Below, piece after piece: positions 39,307 through 47,890 of a stretch of 64,000 nucleotides of DNA. Each line of letters starts with the position of its first letter. Position 1 is the first letter of the stretch. The notes below the pieces were generated by a model. It did no database searches. It was not told where the DNA came from and was given only the letters and a program-made list of their open reading frames with translations. This DNA is from Arcobacter venerupis (GTDB lineage Bacteria; Campylobacterota; Campylobacteria; Campylobacterales; Arcobacteraceae), in NCBI RefSeq assembly GCF_013201665.1, contig NZ_CP053840.1, positions 1,364,001 to 1,428,000 of the forward strand. Reading direction: 5' to 3'. Both the position numbers and the translations under genes were made by a program.

Positions 39307-41079
39307 TTAAATTAACTGTTTCTTTACAAACTCTAAATAGTGACCCTCTTGTTCTTCTAGTTCTTTGTGTTTTCCTTGTTGTACAACTTTACCATCATCT
39401 ATCACATAAATCATATCAGCATTTTTTACTGTACTTAATCTATGAGCTATTGTAATAACAGTTTTATCTTTTAAGAACTCTTCCAATTCAGTAAATAGTT
39501 TAACTTCTGTATGAACGTCCAAAGCTGATGTAGATTCATCAAAGATAACAATAGCTGGATTTGCTATAATCATTCTTGCTATTGATAATCTTTGTCTTTG
39601 CCCACCACTTAATCTAATCCCATGTTTTCCCACAATAGTATCAAGTTTATCCGTCATATTTTCAACAGTTTGAAAAAGTTGCGCAATTTTTAAAGCTTTG
39701 TAAATCTCAACATCGCTTATATTTTCATTTCCCATTGTGATGTTAAATCTCAAACTGTTATTAAACAAAATTGGCATTTGTAAAACTAAAAAGATATTTT
39801 CTCTTAGACTTTGTTTATTTAAATCTTCAATATTAATATTATTATAAAAAATATCTCCAGAATTTTTTGCATAAAAACCAGAAATTATATTTGCAATTGT
39901 AGTTTTTCCACTTCCACTTGCACCAATGATTGCTACTTTTTCACCTGATTTAATATTAAAAGAGATATTTTTTAATACTTCTTTATCTTCATTATAATAA
40001 AAACTTAGATTTTTCAAAGAAATATCAACTTTTTTAGAGTTTGAATCAAGTTTTAAAATTCCATTTTTTTCTTGTTTTAAATCCAAGATTTTATTTATTC
40101 TAGTTATTGCAGCACTAGCACTTGAATATGCATATTGAATAGTTAAAATATCTTGAACAGGAGTCATAATAAACCAAATATATCCAAACATAGCAAACAT
40201 TAAACCAATAGATAAATCGCTATATGCCACAAGTAAAAGTCCTACCGCTCTAAAAATCTCAAAAGCTATTAAAAAAATAGTAAAAGAAAATCTTTCATAA
40301 GCAACACTTTTATAGTTGAATTCATTTGAAGTTTTTTGGATATTTTTAGCTTTATTTATTGAGTCTTCAAAAAAGAAATTTTCTTTATTACTAGCTTTTA
40401 TTTGACCAAATAAATCTAAGGTTTCATTTATATTATTTTGAAATTCTTCAATTGCTTTATTTTCTTCTTTTTTTAATACACCTGTTTTTTTAGAGATTTT
40501 TTTAGAAAGAACCATAATAATTGGTTGAATAAATAAAATCATAAGTCCTAAAATTGGGTCTATTGTAATTATTACAATAGCAACTGCAATTAAAGTTAAA
40601 ATTGAAGCTATGAATTTACTAGCAATGGTAACTATAAAATTATCTAAGGTATTTACATCTGTTACTAAGTTTGCACCAATTGAGCCAGAACCTAAACTCT
40701 CATATTCATTCATATTTACAAGTTCAAGATGATTTAAAAGTTTTTCTCTTATTTTAAAAGTTACATATTTTGATATTTTTGTAAATATTTTAGTGATTAG
40801 TACACTAAACAAAAAATATATTATTCGAAGAAATAAAACAATAAAAGTAACAAGTGCAATGTAATAAAAGGCACTTCCACTTCCTAAAAATTTATCAATA
40901 TTATTTACAAAAAAATCAGGCTTTTTAAGTAACACTTCATCGACTAATAAAGGTAAAAGTAAAGGAATTGGAACACTCACCAATATTGCAATAATTGTGA
41001 GTACTTGTCCAATTATTAATGATTTTTTGTCATCAAGAAGTAGTTTTAATATGTATTTTAATGATATTTTATTGTTCAT
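39307..41079 (-). CDS. ABC exporter, fused membrane and ATP-binding half-transporter
   Basis: A 590-residue inner-membrane protein: six helices in about residues 15-310 and a nucleotide-binding domain at about 345-590 with Walker A GASGSGKTT, signature LSGGQRQRLS, Walker B IVIFDEST and the H-loop IAHRLST. It would work as a homodimer. It has no C39 peptidase or similar N-terminal domain. Its start overlaps the stop of an atypical regulator gene by four bases, so the two are translationally coupled and the regulator probably controls it. The substrate is unknown; lipids, drugs or peptides are all possible. Confidence 0.9.
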   Translation of the reverse strand: MNNKISLKYILKLLLDDKKSLIIGQVLTIIAILVSVPIPLLLPLLVDEVLLKKPDFFVNNIDKFLGSGSAFYYIALVTFIVLFLRIIYFLFSVLITKIFTKISKYVTFKIREKLLNHLELVNMNEYESLGSGSIGANLVTDVNTLDNFIVTIASKFIASILTLIAVAIVIITIDPILGLMILFIQPIIMVLSKKISKKTGVLKKEENKAIEEFQNNINETLDLFGQIKASNKENFFFEDSINKAKNIQKTSNEFNYKSVAYERFSFTIFLIAFEIFRAVGLLLVAYSDLSIGLMFAMFGYIWFIMTPVQDILTIQYAYSSASAAITRINKILDLKQEKNGILKLDSNSKKVDISLKNLSFYYNEDKEVLKNISFNIKSGEKVAIIGASGSGKTTIANIISGFYAKNSGDIFYNNINIEDLNKQSLRENIFLVLQMPILFNNSLRFNITMGNENISDVEIYKALKIAQLFQTVENMTDKLDTIVGKHGIRLSGGQRQRLSIARMIIANPAIVIFDESTSALDVHTEVKLFTELEEFLKDKTVITIAHRLSTVKNADMIYVIDDGKVVQQGKHKELEEQEGHYLEFVKKQLI

Positions 41080-41729
41080 ATTTGAATATCTATTCTATAT
41101 CCTATGCCAGAGACATTTTTTATAAGTTCTTTATATGTTTTTTTTCTTAACTCTTTAACTAAAGATCGTAAAGAATCATGAGTCATTGCTCCACTCCAAA
41201 CATTTGTATTTATATCTTCATATGATAAAGAACAGTTATGATTTTTTAATAAAAAATCTAAAAATAAAAGTTCTTTATTTGTTAATGAAATAACAATGTT
41301 ATTTTTAAATAAACATTTGTTGTAGTTATCATAAATAAAATCATTTCCTAAATCCATAATATTAGATTTATTTGAATCTAGATTTTTTACACAATCTTTA
41401 AGAGCATCAATAAATATATTTATGCACTCTAAATTTTGTATAAATTTTACATATTTAAGTTCTAAACTTTCTAATAAATGAGTATGATTATATTCGTCTA
41501 ATATGGCAATAATTTGTATTTGTTTATTTAACCTTCTAATAGTTTTTAATAACTCAAAATCATATCTTGTAACGACAAAATGAATATCTTTAGTATTTAT
41601 AAGTTCAATTAATTCATCTTTATGTTCATATGTGAAAAAATTATTTATATAAGAAGAAAAATATTCGCTAAATTTATTATCAATATGTTTAGTATCATAG
41701 CAAACATTTAAAAATTTTAACTTTTTCAT
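41076..41729 (-). CDS. OmpR-type DNA-binding regulator with degenerate receiver domain
   Basis: A 217-residue protein. The C-terminal half is a winged-helix domain (LTNKELLFLDFLLKN, ELRKKT, NVSGIGYRI at the wing). The N-terminal half has the alternating pattern of a receiver, but the strand that normally ends with the phospho-acceptor aspartate reads HFVVTRYDFE, and the acidic pocket is reduced to one D (residue 12). It is therefore unlikely to be controlled by normal phosphorylation. It is coupled to the ABC exporter gene by a four-base overlap and follows a lipoprotein gene; no histidine kinase is in this operon. Confidence 0.8.
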   Translation of the reverse strand: MKKLKFLNVCYDTKHIDNKFSEYFSSYINNFFTYEHKDELIELINTKDIHFVVTRYDFELLKTIRRLNKQIQIIAILDEYNHTHLLESLELKYVKFIQNLECINIFIDALKDCVKNLDSNKSNIMDLGNDFIYDNYNKCLFKNNIVISLTNKELLFLDFLLKNHNCSLSYEDINTNVWSGAMTHDSLRSLVKELRKKTYKELIKNVSGIGYRIDIQI

Positions 41730-41751
41730 AAAAATCCTAGAAATTAAATTA

Positions 41752-42051
41752 TTATTTATCAGTAGAAGATAACATATTTTGACAAATTTCTTTTTTCATG
41801 CCTTCATTATATCTACAGTTTAAACCGCATTTGAACATGGCAATATTTTCTAAACTTTGTTTTTTGATTTCTAGAATAGAAACCTTTTTACACTCTTCTA
41901 ATGATGAAAAAGTCATAGGACTTTTTATATTTTGAGTCGTATCTTCCTTATTTGGATAGATAAAAGCAGACCATTTCTCTTCTTCTGTTGCACCAAAGCA
42001 ACCATTAATAATAAATGCGAAACTAGCAATTAGTAAAATATTTTTAAACAT
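41752..42051 (-). CDS. Small hypothetical lipoprotein
   Basis: A 99-residue protein that I do not recognise. It has a signal sequence with lipobox INGC (cysteine at about residue 18), so it should be lipid-anchored in the periplasm. The mature part holds further cysteines in ECKK, KCGLNC and ICQN, enough for two disulphides. The ATG at 42051 is preferred over the TTG at 42054. It sits 22 bases before the atypical regulator and ABC exporter genes and is probably in their operon, perhaps as a sensor component (inference). Confidence 0.68.
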   Translation of the reverse strand: MFKNILLIASFAFIINGCFGATEEEKWSAFIYPNKEDTTQNIKSPMTFSSLEECKKVSILEIKKQSLENIAMFKCGLNCRYNEGMKKEICQNMLSSTDK

Positions 42052-42137
42052 CAAATCTCTTTTTTATATGAATTCTAGTCAAAAATTATTTATAAAAGCT
42101 TAAAAGAGATTTATATACAATTATTATACATTTAATA

Positions 42138-42146
42138 TGCTACAAT
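42138..42146 (+). promoter_or_regulatory. Probable extended -10 promoter of the two-component/haem operon
   Basis: TGCTACAAT lies 26 bases before the ATG at 42172 in the divergent region between the lipoprotein operon and this one. No clear -35 box is seen. Confidence 0.4.
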
Positions 42147-42171
42147 CAAAACAAAAAATAGAGTTATAAAA

Positions 42172-42402
42172 ATGAAAAAAATCACCATTATATTTCTTTT
42201 ATTGTTTACTATTCTTTTCGCAAAACAAGAAAATTATTCAGATATGAGCACTCAAGAGTTAATATCAATTATTGGTTATGTAAAAGAAGAAAACAAAGCT
42301 AAATTTATCAAAGAGTTATATTTAAGGATTCCAAATATGACACAAGATGAAAAAACTCAATTTGAACAAAGTATGCAAGAGATGCAAAAAAATGAAAACT
42401 AA
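42172..42402 (+). CDS. Small exported protein preceding a two-component system
   Basis: A 76-residue protein with a clear signal peptide (IIFLLLFTILFA, cleavage near residue 18), leaving a mature acidic helical peptide of about 58 residues (STQELISIIGYV, ending in a QEMQK-rich helix). The ATG of the response regulator lies inside its 3' end, an 11-base overlap. The pattern resembles small periplasmic sensors or inhibitors (CpxP-like in position only) linked to kinases. I do not recognise a family. Confidence 0.65.
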   Translation: MKKITIIFLLLFTILFAKQENYSDMSTQELISIIGYVKEENKAKFIKELYLRIPNMTQDEKTQFEQSMQEMQKNEN

Positions 42403-43060
42403 AATATTATTATTAGAAGATGACTTAAATTTAAGTGATACGGTTTGTGATTATTTTGAAGAAAAAGGTTTTGAAGTAATATGTGTTTATGATGGAGAAG
42501 AAGCTCTATCTTCAATATATGAAAACTCTTTTGATTTGTTATTACTTGATGTAAATGTGCCAAATAAAAATGGTTTTGAAGTATTAAAAGAAGTAAGACG
42601 TGAAAATAATCTTACACCAGCTATTTTTATTACTTCATTAAATTCTATGGATTCATTAGAACAAGGATATTCAAGTGGTTGTGATGATTATATTAGAAAA
42701 CCATTTGAATTAAAAGAACTTTTAATTCGAGTTCAAACCATATTAAAAAGAGAATTTGCTCATAAAAGCGACATTGTTTATATAACAGAAACAATAACTT
42801 TTAATTCAATATCTAGTGAATTAAAAGATGCAGATGAAGAGATTAAACTTAATTTAAAAGAGTTAAAACTTTTAAAACTATTTTTACAACATCCAAATGA
42901 ACTTTTAGTTCATGATAGAATTTATGATTATGTTTGGGATTATGATGAAGAGTACAGCGATAACTCTTTAAGAACTTATATAAAAAATCTTAGAAAGATT
43001 TTAGGAAAAGATAAAATTGTTAGTCTTAAAAAACTCGGGTATAGATTTAACCAAAAGTGA
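42392..43060 (+). CDS. OmpR-family response regulator
   Basis: A 222-residue regulator with an intact receiver domain (acidic pair in LLEDD at residues 10-11, phospho-acceptor D53 in LLDVNVP, conserved T near 84 and K near 105) and a winged-helix DNA-binding domain ending in KLGYRFN. The frame is open further upstream, but the ATG at 42392, overlapping the small exported gene, fits the family start KILLLEDD. It is the partner of the next gene. Confidence 0.92.
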   Translation: MKTKILLLEDDLNLSDTVCDYFEEKGFEVICVYDGEEALSSIYENSFDLLLLDVNVPNKNGFEVLKEVRRENNLTPAIFITSLNSMDSLEQGYSSGCDDYIRKPFELKELLIRVQTILKREFAHKSDIVYITETITFNSISSELKDADEEIKLNLKELKLLKLFLQHPNELLVHDRIYDYVWDYDEEYSDNSLRTYIKNLRKILGKDKIVSLKKLGYRFNQK

Positions 43061-44204
43061 AACTAGAACACTTTTAGGTTTTAGTCTTTTATACTCTTTT
43101 TTGGTTTTAGTAATTTTAAGTGTTGTTTCTTATTTATACTATAAATTCCAAAAAGACTTGATGCTTCAAGAAAAAAGACAAATCTTGCAAAATTATTCAA
43201 ATGACTTAATTGGAAGATTAAGAGATTTACATGTAAATATTGATAAAAATAATATTTATCCAAGAGATGAGAGATTTGAATCTGCTATTTTTGATAGTGA
43301 TAAAAAAGAGATTTTTTCTACATTAAAATCTCAAGATGTAAGTTTAGATGATATTATTTATTTAAATGATGGTGAAATACATTTTATTAAAGAGCCAGAA
43401 TCATACTATTTAGGTAGTAAATATATTATTGTTGAAGTTCCAGATGATGGTGTTTGGTTTGATCAAATTAGATATAACATCATAATATATTTTTTATTGG
43501 CATTTTTGTTTATGATGTTTTTAGGCTATTTCATTCTGAGGCTATTTTTAAAGCCAATGCGTGATGCCTTACATCTACTTGATAGATTTATAAAAGATAC
43601 AACCCACGAATTAAATACGCCAGTTACAGCCATTATTACAAATATAGAAATGATTGATAAAAATAGTTTAGATGAAAAATTACTTAAAAAAATAAATCGA
43701 ATCGAAATAGGTGCAAAAACTATTTCAAATATTTATGAAGATTTAACTTTTGTTACTTTAAATAATCAACTAATTTCAAAAAATGAAGAGATAAATCTTT
43801 CAAATGTTTTAAGACAAAGAATTGAATATTTTAACAGTATTGCAACAATGAAAAAAATAAGCTTTGATTTAAACATAGAAGATGATATTTTTATTTTTTG
43901 TGATATGAAAAAGATAACAAAATTAATAGATAATATTTTATCAAATGCAATTAAATATAATAAAATTGCAGGTTATATAAAAGTAAATTTAGATGATAAT
44001 ATTTTAAGTATTGAAGATAGTGGAAAAGGTATAAAAAAAGAGAATCTTAAAAATCTTTTCAAAAGATATTCAAGATTTGATAAAAGTGTTGGTGGCTTTG
44101 GTATAGGTTTAAATATTGTCTCTTTAATAGCAAAAGAGTATGATTTAAAGATAGATGTTAAATCTGAAATAGATGTAGGGACTAAAGTGGAAATAAAATG
44201 GTAA
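43017..44204 (+). CDS. Membrane sensor histidine kinase
   Basis: A 395-residue kinase with membrane helices at about residues 22-44 and 155-177 and a periplasmic sensor loop between. The H-box is THELNTPV with H197, and the ATPase domain has NILSNAIKYN, EDSGKGI and GGFGIGLNIV. There is no HAMP domain visible between helix and H-box, or only a very short linker. No ATG lies near the start: the TTG at 43017 overlaps the regulator by 44 bases and is the best available start, but the true start may lie a few codons later. It pairs with the upstream regulator. Confidence 0.85.
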   Translation: MLVLKNSGIDLTKSETRTLLGFSLLYSFLVLVILSVVSYLYYKFQKDLMLQEKRQILQNYSNDLIGRLRDLHVNIDKNNIYPRDERFESAIFDSDKKEIFSTLKSQDVSLDDIIYLNDGEIHFIKEPESYYLGSKYIIVEVPDDGVWFDQIRYNIIIYFLLAFLFMMFLGYFILRLFLKPMRDALHLLDRFIKDTTHELNTPVTAIITNIEMIDKNSLDEKLLKKINRIEIGAKTISNIYEDLTFVTLNNQLISKNEEINLSNVLRQRIEYFNSIATMKKISFDLNIEDDIFIFCDMKKITKLIDNILSNAIKYNKIAGYIKVNLDDNILSIEDSGKGIKKENLKNLFKRYSRFDKSVGGFGIGLNIVSLIAKEYDLKIDVKSEIDVGTKVEIKW

Positions 44205-44542
44205 AAAACGTTTTTTTAATTATCTTGATGGTTTTGTCTTTAAATGCTGATAATACTGATTATTCAATATACAATTTAAATTGTGTTCAATGTCATTCTC
44301 AACTACCAGTTAGTATTGATAAATACTTTTATAAATATTTATTGAAATATAGCAGTGAAAGAGATGTTAAAAAAGCAATGTTTGATTATCTAAAAAACCC
44401 AACTTCAGAAAAAACGGTAATGACTGAGTCATTTATTACAAGATTTGGGGTAAAAAAGAAAACAAATTTAAATGATTCTAAATTAAGAAATGCAATAGAT
44501 GGATATTGGGACAAATATAAAATTTTTGGTAAATTAAAATAG
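44198..44542 (+). CDS. Small exported mono-haem c-type protein
   Basis: A 114-residue protein with a signal peptide (FLIILMVLSLNA, cleavage near residue 17) and one haem c motif, CVQCH, at about 31-35. The rest is helical and basic and does not fit a standard cytochrome c fold well, and no obvious axial methionine can be picked. Its ATG overlaps the kinase stop by seven bases, so it is made together with the two-component system. A redox-sensing or electron-transfer role next to the kinase is inference. Confidence 0.75.
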   Translation: MVKNVFLIILMVLSLNADNTDYSIYNLNCVQCHSQLPVSIDKYFYKYLLKYSSERDVKKAMFDYLKNPTSEKTVMTESFITRFGVKKKTNLNDSKLRNAIDGYWDKYKIFGKLK

Positions 44543-44610
44543 TTTTATATTCACAATACTTTCACAATCAAGCTTTATACTTTTAAAATAAATACAATTG
44601 GAGTTATAAA

Positions 44611-45057
44611 ATGAAAAAAATATTATCAATGTTTCTTATTACAAGCTCTTTAGTTTTTGCAGATAATAATTCAATTGGTCTTGATACAATTGTAGGCGCA
44701 ACACTTGGAGTTGCAATTGGTAATCAAATTGGAAAAGGTAATGGAAGAGACGTAGCAAAAGTTGCTGGTGGATTATTAGGTGCAACCATTGCAAATAATT
44801 CTAGAACACCATCTTATTCTACTCCAAATTATTCATACAGAGATAACTCTTATAGAGATAGTTATTATGATAATAACTATGAAAGAACAACTACTTATGT
44901 AAGAACTGATAGATATTATGATGACGATTATTATTATAGAAGACAACCTGCACAAGTTACAGTGATTTACCAAAATTATGACAGATTTCCACCTCCACCG
45001 AGATATTACTATGATAGACATCCTCATCACAGAGATATGTATAGATATGGAAGATAG
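44611..45057 (+). CDS. Glycine-zipper exported protein with tyrosine/arginine-rich tail
   Basis: A 148-residue protein with a signal peptide (cleavage near VFA-DN, residue 18), a glycine-zipper segment (about 24-60, IVGATLGVAIGNQIGKG and VAGGLLGATIA) of the 17-kDa surface antigen/OmpA-like type, and a long tail rich in Y, R and D with short repeats such as YRDNSYRDSYYD. Glycine-zipper proteins associate with the outer membrane or envelope; the tail's role is unknown. It is a single-gene unit closed by a perfect terminator. Confidence 0.72.
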   Translation: MKKILSMFLITSSLVFADNNSIGLDTIVGATLGVAIGNQIGKGNGRDVAKVAGGLLGATIANNSRTPSYSTPNYSYRDNSYRDSYYDNNYERTTTYVRTDRYYDDDYYYRRQPAQVTVIYQNYDRFPPPPRYYYDRHPHHRDMYRYGR

Positions 45058-45086
45058 AAAATAGACTCAAGTTTTGAGTCTATTTT
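45058..45086. terminator. Bidirectional terminator between the glycine-zipper and flagellin genes
   Basis: AAAATAGACTCAA-gtt-TTGAGTCTATTTT is a perfect 13-bp stem between convergent genes with A and T runs on both sides. Confidence 0.9.
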
Positions 45087-45094
45087 AAAGATTT

Positions 45095-45922
45095 TCAGCT
45101 AAGTAATCTTAATACACTTTGTTGGTTAATATTATTAGCTTGAACTTGTCCATAAGCTCCAATTTGAGATAAAATATTTTGTTTAGAAAAATTTGATGTC
45201 TCTTTTGCATAATCTGTTTCAAATAATGAAGCTGCACTTAAAGTACTCGTTTCTTGTGCAAGAAGATTTCTATTTGAACTTTCAAGTTGATTTTGTGTAG
45301 CTCCAATTTCAGTTTTTATATCATTTAAGCCATTTATTGCTTTATCAATATTCTCCAAATAACTTCTAGCATCACTTGCTGTAAATGTTGCAGAATTTTG
45401 ATTAACAAGATCAGTTAATCCTAAGCCTTGAGTATTAGATTGAACGCTTGAAGTTTCAATTATATTATCACCTATTATTCCAGATTGGTATTGTTGAACA
45501 TCTGAAGCTGCTGTATCACTTTCACTTTTTTGAAGTAGTGTTTGACCATTATAATTTGTTTCACTTGCTATTTTATCAAATTGTTTAAGTTGAGATTGAA
45601 TATCTTTTAATATTGAATCTCTTCCTTCTTGGCTTGTTGTATCTGTTGAAGCTTGAAGAAGTTTTTTCTTAACATCATTTAATATTGTTGATTGCTCATT
45701 TGTGGCACTTGATGCTATTTGACTTGAAGCAATTGCTGAATTTGTATTTTCAATAGCTTGAGAGTAACCATTAGAGTCACTTATTAAACTATTTGCAATA
45801 GATAAGCTAGAAGCATTATCACTTGACTGATTTAATTCAACACCAGTTGCAATTTTATTTAGACTTTGATTAATATTTAGATAAACATCTTGATTTAAGG
45901 CATAATTTGTATTTACTTGCAT
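45095..45922 (-). CDS. Short flagellin
   Basis: A 275-residue flagellin made of the conserved D0/D1 regions only: N-terminal NTNYALNQDVYLNINQSLNKI and the typical SSLSIANSLISD helix, C-terminal ETDYAKETSNFSKQNILSQ and the hydrophobic end SVLRLLS. The surface-exposed D2/D3 part is nearly absent; short flagellins of this kind are known from Arcobacter. The spacing and GAAAGGAG ribosome binding site are good. I see no clear sigma-28 or sigma-54 promoter upstream. No other flagellar gene is near, so it could be a structural or a minor paralogue. Confidence 0.9.
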   Translation of the reverse strand: MQVNTNYALNQDVYLNINQSLNKIATGVELNQSSDNASSLSIANSLISDSNGYSQAIENTNSAIASSQIASSATNEQSTILNDVKKKLLQASTDTTSQEGRDSILKDIQSQLKQFDKIASETNYNGQTLLQKSESDTAASDVQQYQSGIIGDNIIETSSVQSNTQGLGLTDLVNQNSATFTASDARSYLENIDKAINGLNDIKTEIGATQNQLESSNRNLLAQETSTLSAASLFETDYAKETSNFSKQNILSQIGAYGQVQANNINQQSVLRLLS

Positions 45923-46029
45923 AATTTACTCCTTTCATTTTTATCATTTAATAAATTCTATTCTTTTAAAGATTAAAGTAATATTAAGTATAAATGTAAT
46001 ATTAGTGTATAAATTTAAATAGGTTAGTT

Positions 46030-46371
46030 ATGAATATAAATTTAGAACATGAAAAAATTATTTTTCTTCTTGAAAATGACGAATTCGTAAGAGCTCATGA
46101 TATTTTAGAAGAAGATTGGCGAAAATACAAAGATAATCAACAAACAAGACCAGAATCTTTTATTTTAAAAGCGTTATTAAATGCAAGTGTAAGTATTGAA
46201 CTTCATAAAATGCAAAGATTTGAACACTCTTTTAATGTTTGGAATACTTACAAAAAATATGAGTATTTAATAGATGAGATTAATTGTATAAATACAAAGA
46301 ATTATAAAAAAATAAAAGATATAATTTACGAAAAAAGAGAAATATACATAAATGATAATAATAGATTTTGA
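46030..46371 (+). CDS. DUF309-like protein
   Basis: A 113-residue helical cytoplasmic protein. The motif DEFVRAHDILEEDWRKY at about residues 18-34 corresponds to the DUF309 pattern 'EAHEvLEelW', followed by a helix (FILKALLNASVSIELHK) as in the family. DUF309 has no established function to my knowledge. It overlaps the next gene by 20 bases, which suggests translational coupling with the exonuclease. Confidence 0.68.
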   Translation: MNINLEHEKIIFLLENDEFVRAHDILEEDWRKYKDNQQTRPESFILKALLNASVSIELHKMQRFEHSFNVWNTYKKYEYLIDEINCINTKNYKKIKDIIYEKREIYINDNNRF

Positions 46372-46867
46372 AACAAATAGTAGTAATATTGGTGATGTAA
46401 TTGAAGTAGCAGCTGTGCGAATTGATAAAGATTTTAATGTTTTAGATAAGTTTCATAGATATTATTTATCACGTTATCCAGTTAATTACTTCTCATTTGC
46501 AGTTCATAGATTAACACCTGAATTAATACTTGATTATAGAAAAGACAAATCATATTGTTCCTATTTCACAGAAGATGAAGATTTTTTAGAGTTTTGCTCA
46601 AATTCTAAAACTCTAATTGCCCATAATATTACTTTTGAATTAAGACATATTGATAATAAAGTGAAATTTCAAAAGCATATTTGCACAATGAAAGAAAATA
46701 AAGATATTGTAAAAGTTTATGGAAAAAGTGGAAGATTAAAAAATCCAAAATTAGATGAAACTTGCCTATATTATGGAATTGAGTTTGATGGAGATAAATA
46801 CCATAGTGCAACTTATGATGTAACAAAAACCTATGAAATACTCAAAAGAATGAATATAAAACTATAA
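46352..46867 (+). CDS. DnaQ-like 3'-5' exonuclease (DEDDh family)
   Basis: A 171-residue exonuclease domain protein. ExoI is IIIDFETN with the two acidic ligands, ExoII is LIAHNITFELRHI (the usual N-x3-[FY]-D is changed to N-x3-FE), and ExoIII is HSATYDVTKT, the H-x4-D of the DEDDh type. It is the size of a lone exonuclease domain, as in epsilon-subunit-like proteins or RNase T. The substrate, DNA or RNA, is not determined. It is coupled to the DUF309-like gene. Confidence 0.83.
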   Translation: MIIIDFETNSSNIGDVIEVAAVRIDKDFNVLDKFHRYYLSRYPVNYFSFAVHRLTPELILDYRKDKSYCSYFTEDEDFLEFCSNSKTLIAHNITFELRHIDNKVKFQKHICTMKENKDIVKVYGKSGRLKNPKLDETCLYYGIEFDGDKYHSATYDVTKTYEILKRMNIKL

Positions 46868-46933
46868 ACAGCAGATATTTACCTACAAGAAGACCTTTTT
46901 TTAGTATAAAATAAAAGAAAAAAAGGATTTCTT

Positions 46934-47890
46934 ATGAAATTAGGAGTTTCAGCTTGTTTAATCGGTACACAATGCCGTTATGATGGTGTTGGTGCAAGTG
47001 ATAAGTTTATAGTTGATGTTTTAGCCAAATATTTTGAAACATCTGCATATTGTCCTGAAACTATAATTTGGGGAAGTCCACGAGAAGCAATTAGACAAAC
47101 ATTAAATGAAGATGGAAACTTGCGAATTGTAACTTCTACAAAAAATCCAAAAGATGTAACAGCTGAGCTTCAAAATGTCTCAATAGATTGTGCAAATAGA
47201 ATTGAAAATGATGATTTATGCGGATTTATTTTAAAATCATCATCACCTACATGTGGAATGGAGCGAGTAAAAGTTTATAAACCTTTTAATGCACCTAGCG
47301 TGAAAAATGGTGTTGGAGTTTTTGCACAACAAATCAAAGAGAAATATCCATATTTGCCAGTTGAAGAAGAGGGCAGATTAATTGACCCTTGGCTTAGGGA
47401 AAATTTTTTAATGCAAATTTTTGCATATCAACACTTGCATGAGTTCTTAAAATCAAATCCAAGTTTTAATGACTTGGTGATTTTTCATACATCTTACAAA
47501 TATCTTATTTATTCAAAAGCTCAAAAATCATATACAACACTTGGAAGAATCGTTGCAAACAAAGAAAAAAAACAGTTAGATGAAATTTTACTTGAATATA
47601 AAGAAGAGTTTTTAAAAGCAATAAGTCTAAAAGGAAATGTAAATAAAACTTACAATGTTTTACTTCATATGTTTGGATATTTCAAAAAACTAATAACAAA
47701 AGAGGAAAAAGAGGATATTTTACAATCTCTAAATGAATATAAAGAAAAAATTATTCCTTTAATTGCAGTTATGAAGATAATAAATCTTTATGTAAAAAGA
47801 TTTGATGTTCAGTACTTAAAAGTACAGAAATTTTTAAATCCATATCCAAAAGAATTGGCTTTAAGAAGTGATATTAAGGCTTATAAATAA
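46934..47890 (+). CDS. DUF523 (TudS-like) / DUF1722 (YbgA-like) fusion protein
   Basis: A 318-residue cytoplasmic protein. Residues about 1-150 form DUF523, with conserved cysteines in SACLIGTQCRYDG, AYCPE and SPTCGMERV; a relative, TudS, is a [4Fe-4S] thiouracil desulphidase. Residues about 185-310 form DUF1722/YbgA (HTSYKYLIYSKAQKSYTTLGRI). The fusion next to a photolyase gene is common in bacteria; YbgA is next to phrB in E. coli. Its stop shares one base with the photolyase start (TAATG). A role in nucleobase repair or salvage is inference. Confidence 0.85.
   Translation: MKLGVSACLIGTQCRYDGVGASDKFIVDVLAKYFETSAYCPETIIWGSPREAIRQTLNEDGNLRIVTSTKNPKDVTAELQNVSIDCANRIENDDLCGFILKSSSPTCGMERVKVYKPFNAPSVKNGVGVFAQQIKEKYPYLPVEEEGRLIDPWLRENFLMQIFAYQHLHEFLKSNPSFNDLVIFHTSYKYLIYSKAQKSYTTLGRIVANKEKKQLDEILLEYKEEFLKAISLKGNVNKTYNVLLHMFGYFKKLITKEEKEDILQSLNEYKEKIIPLIAVMKIINLYVKRFDVQYLKVQKFLNPYPKELALRSDIKAYK

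Noticed and set aside
43055-43085. Possible frameshift at the start of the sensor kinase (GTG at 43058 followed by an early stop)
   Set aside because: The frame from the TTG at 43017 gives KSETRTLLGFSLLYSF, which fits kinases of this group, so no frameshift is needed.
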